A stretch of DNA of 64,000 nt, taken from contig NW_006763296.1 of the NCBI RefSeq assembly GCF_000218685.1, forward strand, positions 1,384,907-1,448,906, written 5' to 3'. The position numbers and the translations under genes are program-made. Below are positions 62,320 to 64,000 of the stretch, piece by piece. The DNA comes from Serpula lacrymans var. lacrymans S7.9 (lineage: Eukaryota; Basidiomycota; Agaricomycetes; Boletales; Serpulaceae). The notes below the pieces were generated by a model, which saw only the letters and a list, made by a program, of their open reading frames with translations, made no database searches and had not been told where the DNA came from. Each line of letters begins with the position of its first letter. The stretch's first letter is position 1.

Positions 62320-62355
62320 GTTGGAAGAGTCTTGATAATTTCGCGACAGGTGATT

Positions 62356-62809
62356 ATGCCTGTCTGGATGAGTACCGAGAGTGAGTGGAAAGGGATATCC
62401 GAGTCGTCCAAACAAGCACCAAACAAACCATTCCTTCCATCCGCCATGTTAGACCAAATAGACGGGGATAAAGCAGAATTCATCAAAGGTCCCACATATT
62501 CCTCTCATCCCATCTACCTAAAAACAATGCTCACATACTCACCTTTTGTATCCAGCCAAGCTGCAGGAGCGAGAAGAGCTGGTTCGCGAATCATGGGTGA
62601 AAGCAATGGAAGCGCGCCTCGTCCAGACCGAGCTGCAGAAGTGCCAGCGCTATGAGGGTGTGAACCACTTGGAGAACTGTAGATGGCTGGCAGATAAATA
62701 TTCAAAGATGCTTACGGAGAACAAGGTGCGTGCCTCCCATTTTGTATACTTTTTGGTCAGATACTGATTTCTTCTGTAGGTGAAGGGGTATAAGAAAATA
62801 GATGTATGA
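62356..62809 (+). CDS. NADH:ubiquinone oxidoreductase subunit NDUFB10-like (12 kDa, PDSW)
   Basis: Accessory subunit of mitochondrial respiratory complex I (membrane arm, intermembrane-space side). The first exon starts at ATG 62356 or 62368 and ends with MLDQIDGDKAEFIK. It joins in phase at an ATCCAG acceptor to AKLQEREELVRESWVKAMEA, then RLVQTELQKCQRYEGVNHLE and NCRWLADKYSKMLTENK, with VKGYKKIDV as the last exon. RESWVKAMEARLV, KCQRxEGVNHLENC and the K-V-K-G-Y end are family signatures. The two cysteines in K-C and E-N-C are the expected disulfide pair. About 105 residues. It pairs head-to-head with a small unknown gene. Confidence 0.88.
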
Positions 62810-63098
62810 GACTTAACATCACTGCGTTCTACCATCACCCTGAGCTCTATCTGTCGGCGAGACGGGATGACTTCCCTTCGTGATTGATATTCAAGTGGAT
62901 TTGCCAAGCCTCACGAAATAATTCACAATTGGAACTACACAGAGTATCACGCCGAGTTCGTAAGTGTCCCTTACAAGGCGATGATGACTCTCATATAGAA
63001 ATTAAACCAACTTATACCGTGCTCAATTGCTATTGTATTATTATCGCATACCAGCGATACTTTTGATCACATCCATTCACATTATGTGCCGCTTGTAT
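62810..63098. other. Convergent spacer
   Basis: The 3' flanks of NDUFB10 and TRAP-alpha. Nothing recognised. Confidence 0.3.
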
Positions 63099-64000
63099 CT
63101 ACTTGCGGCTCTTCCTCTTGGAAGCAGACTCGTTGCCACTCATCTCATCCGCACTACTCGCAACTCCCTTCTTTCCTTTGCCTGCCCGGGTTTTCTTCAA
63201 ATGGTGCTCAGGAATCCACTCTTCCTGGTATCCACCGCCACCGCTTGCTGTCACAGCACCAACAGGCGCACTAACCTCTGAGGGAGAGGGGCGCGTCTTT
63301 CTACGTGACTTCTTCGTTTGAGGCATGTAGGTCTGGTATGCGAAATATGAGGCACCACCCAAGAGTCCAAGGACGACGAGATATGTGGAAATACTAATAA
63401 AGCGAATAGACAAATGAGAGTACATTTTCGTTTAGCTATCTTTACCGTTGTTAAGAGGTGAGAATACGTACAGTTTGAAGTCAAAGAAAGATATTTCGGG
63501 CTCAACGACGGTGACAACAGAGTCGTACGCCGTCACGCGGTATTTCTCATCCTGTTATACGAGACTATTAGAAACTAACAGGGGTAAAAGGAGGAATATT
63601 ACACGGACATCAACAACATGCTCTAGCCAGACATTCAAACGCAGATCACCAGGCTAGGAAAGCAAGGAAAATATGAGTAATACATTTCAAGTTATCACAT
63701 CAATTAGATTGTACCTTGAATCTGTAAATTGCGTTAGAATATCATGGAAGATAGAACCGCACGAGACACTCACTCGCTGTGGAAGGTATAGGGGATTTGC
63801 AATTTCGAACCTTCCAACAAACGGAGGTCATATTGCAATGATGTGGACTAGAAATGTCAAGATGTCAGCAAAATAAATAGGGGCACTGGCGACAATCCTA
63901 CATTTTTAATCAGAGTGTTCGTATCAGGGTTGTGGAAAGAGCCCGCAACAGTGGTAATGGTGACATTGCGCTCGGATTTGTTCTCTACGACCAGGATGAT
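63099..64000 (-). CDS. Translocon-associated protein alpha/Irc22-like ER membrane protein (5' end beyond window)
   Basis: Partial; its N-terminus lies past the right edge. Lumenal beta-domain residues seen are VVENKSERNVTITTVAGSFH, PDTNTLIKN, YTFHSEF-type strand, and DLRLNVWLEHVVDVRDEKYR, then VTAYDSVVTVVEPEISFFDF. A splice joins KL to ISTYLVVLGLLGGASYFAY, the one membrane helix. The cytosolic tail is basic (TKKSRRKTRPSPS and KKTRAGKGKKG, ending in KRKSRK). This is the layout of TRAP-alpha (SSR1) and yeast Irc22, which sit beside the Sec61 translocon. Stop at 63099-63101. At least four introns. Family call is good; orthologue naming is less certain. Confidence 0.82.

Overview
The window is nuclear DNA of a filamentous basidiomycete, almost certainly an Agaricomycete (mushroom-forming fungus). 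Genes are dense and broken by many short GT-AG introns (about 50-75 nt), with very short exons in the most conserved genes. Basidiomycete-type families are present: a fungal sesquiterpene synthase with its NDxxSxxxE motif, fungal homocitrate synthase, a hybrid histidine kinase, a Sec59-type dolichol kinase and paired ThuA-like proteins. No rRNA, tRNA, CRISPR array or intact transposon was seen. All exon models were read by eye and are not backed by transcripts.

Layout. 0-12 kb: a 7TM receptor running off the left edge (-), DNA polymerase eta (-), a PH-like protein (+), a mitochondrial-type Rieske/AIF oxidoreductase (+) and a metallophosphatase (+). 12-24 kb: a single-pass membrane protein (-) divergent from two tandem ThuA-like genes (+), a type I DnaJ (-), the rRNA methyltransferase NSUN5/Rcm1 (+) and splicing factor SF1/BBP (-). 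24-36 kb: TFIIH helicase XPB (+), a bZIP factor (+), uracil-DNA glycosylase (-) and dolichol kinase (+). 36-50 kb: hybrid histidine kinase (+), homocitrate synthase (-), ZNHIT1/Vps71 (-), then a cystathionine beta-lyase whose frame runs straight into mevalonate kinase (+). 50-64 kb: terpene synthase (-), RNA polymerase subunit Rpb5 (-), Swd2/WDR82 (+), a secreted aspartic protease with a sequon-rich repeat (-), a peroxisomal enoyl-CoA hydratase/isomerase (-), a small unknown gene (-), complex I subunit NDUFB10 (+) and TRAP-alpha/Irc22 (-, cut by the right edge).

Most genes are housekeeping (transcription, splicing, repair, rRNA modification, lysine and methionine synthesis, isoprenoids). Many are divergent pairs with 40-460 bp between start codons. 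Isoprenoid steps recur: mevalonate kinase sits next to a sesquiterpene synthase, and dolichol kinase lies 15 kb away.

The most striking features are: (1) the beta-lyase/mevalonate kinase locus, where one 73-nt candidate intron at 48304-48376 decides between a single fused protein and a two-cistron message with an ATGA stop/start overlap; (2) a DnaJ gene whose ATG exists only after splicing (A in exon 1, TG in exon 2) and whose J domain is split into exons of 57, 29, 18 and 6 nt; (3) a 14-nt exon carrying the second half of the Rieske cluster motif; and (4) an aspartic protease with a repeat array full of N-G-T sequons.
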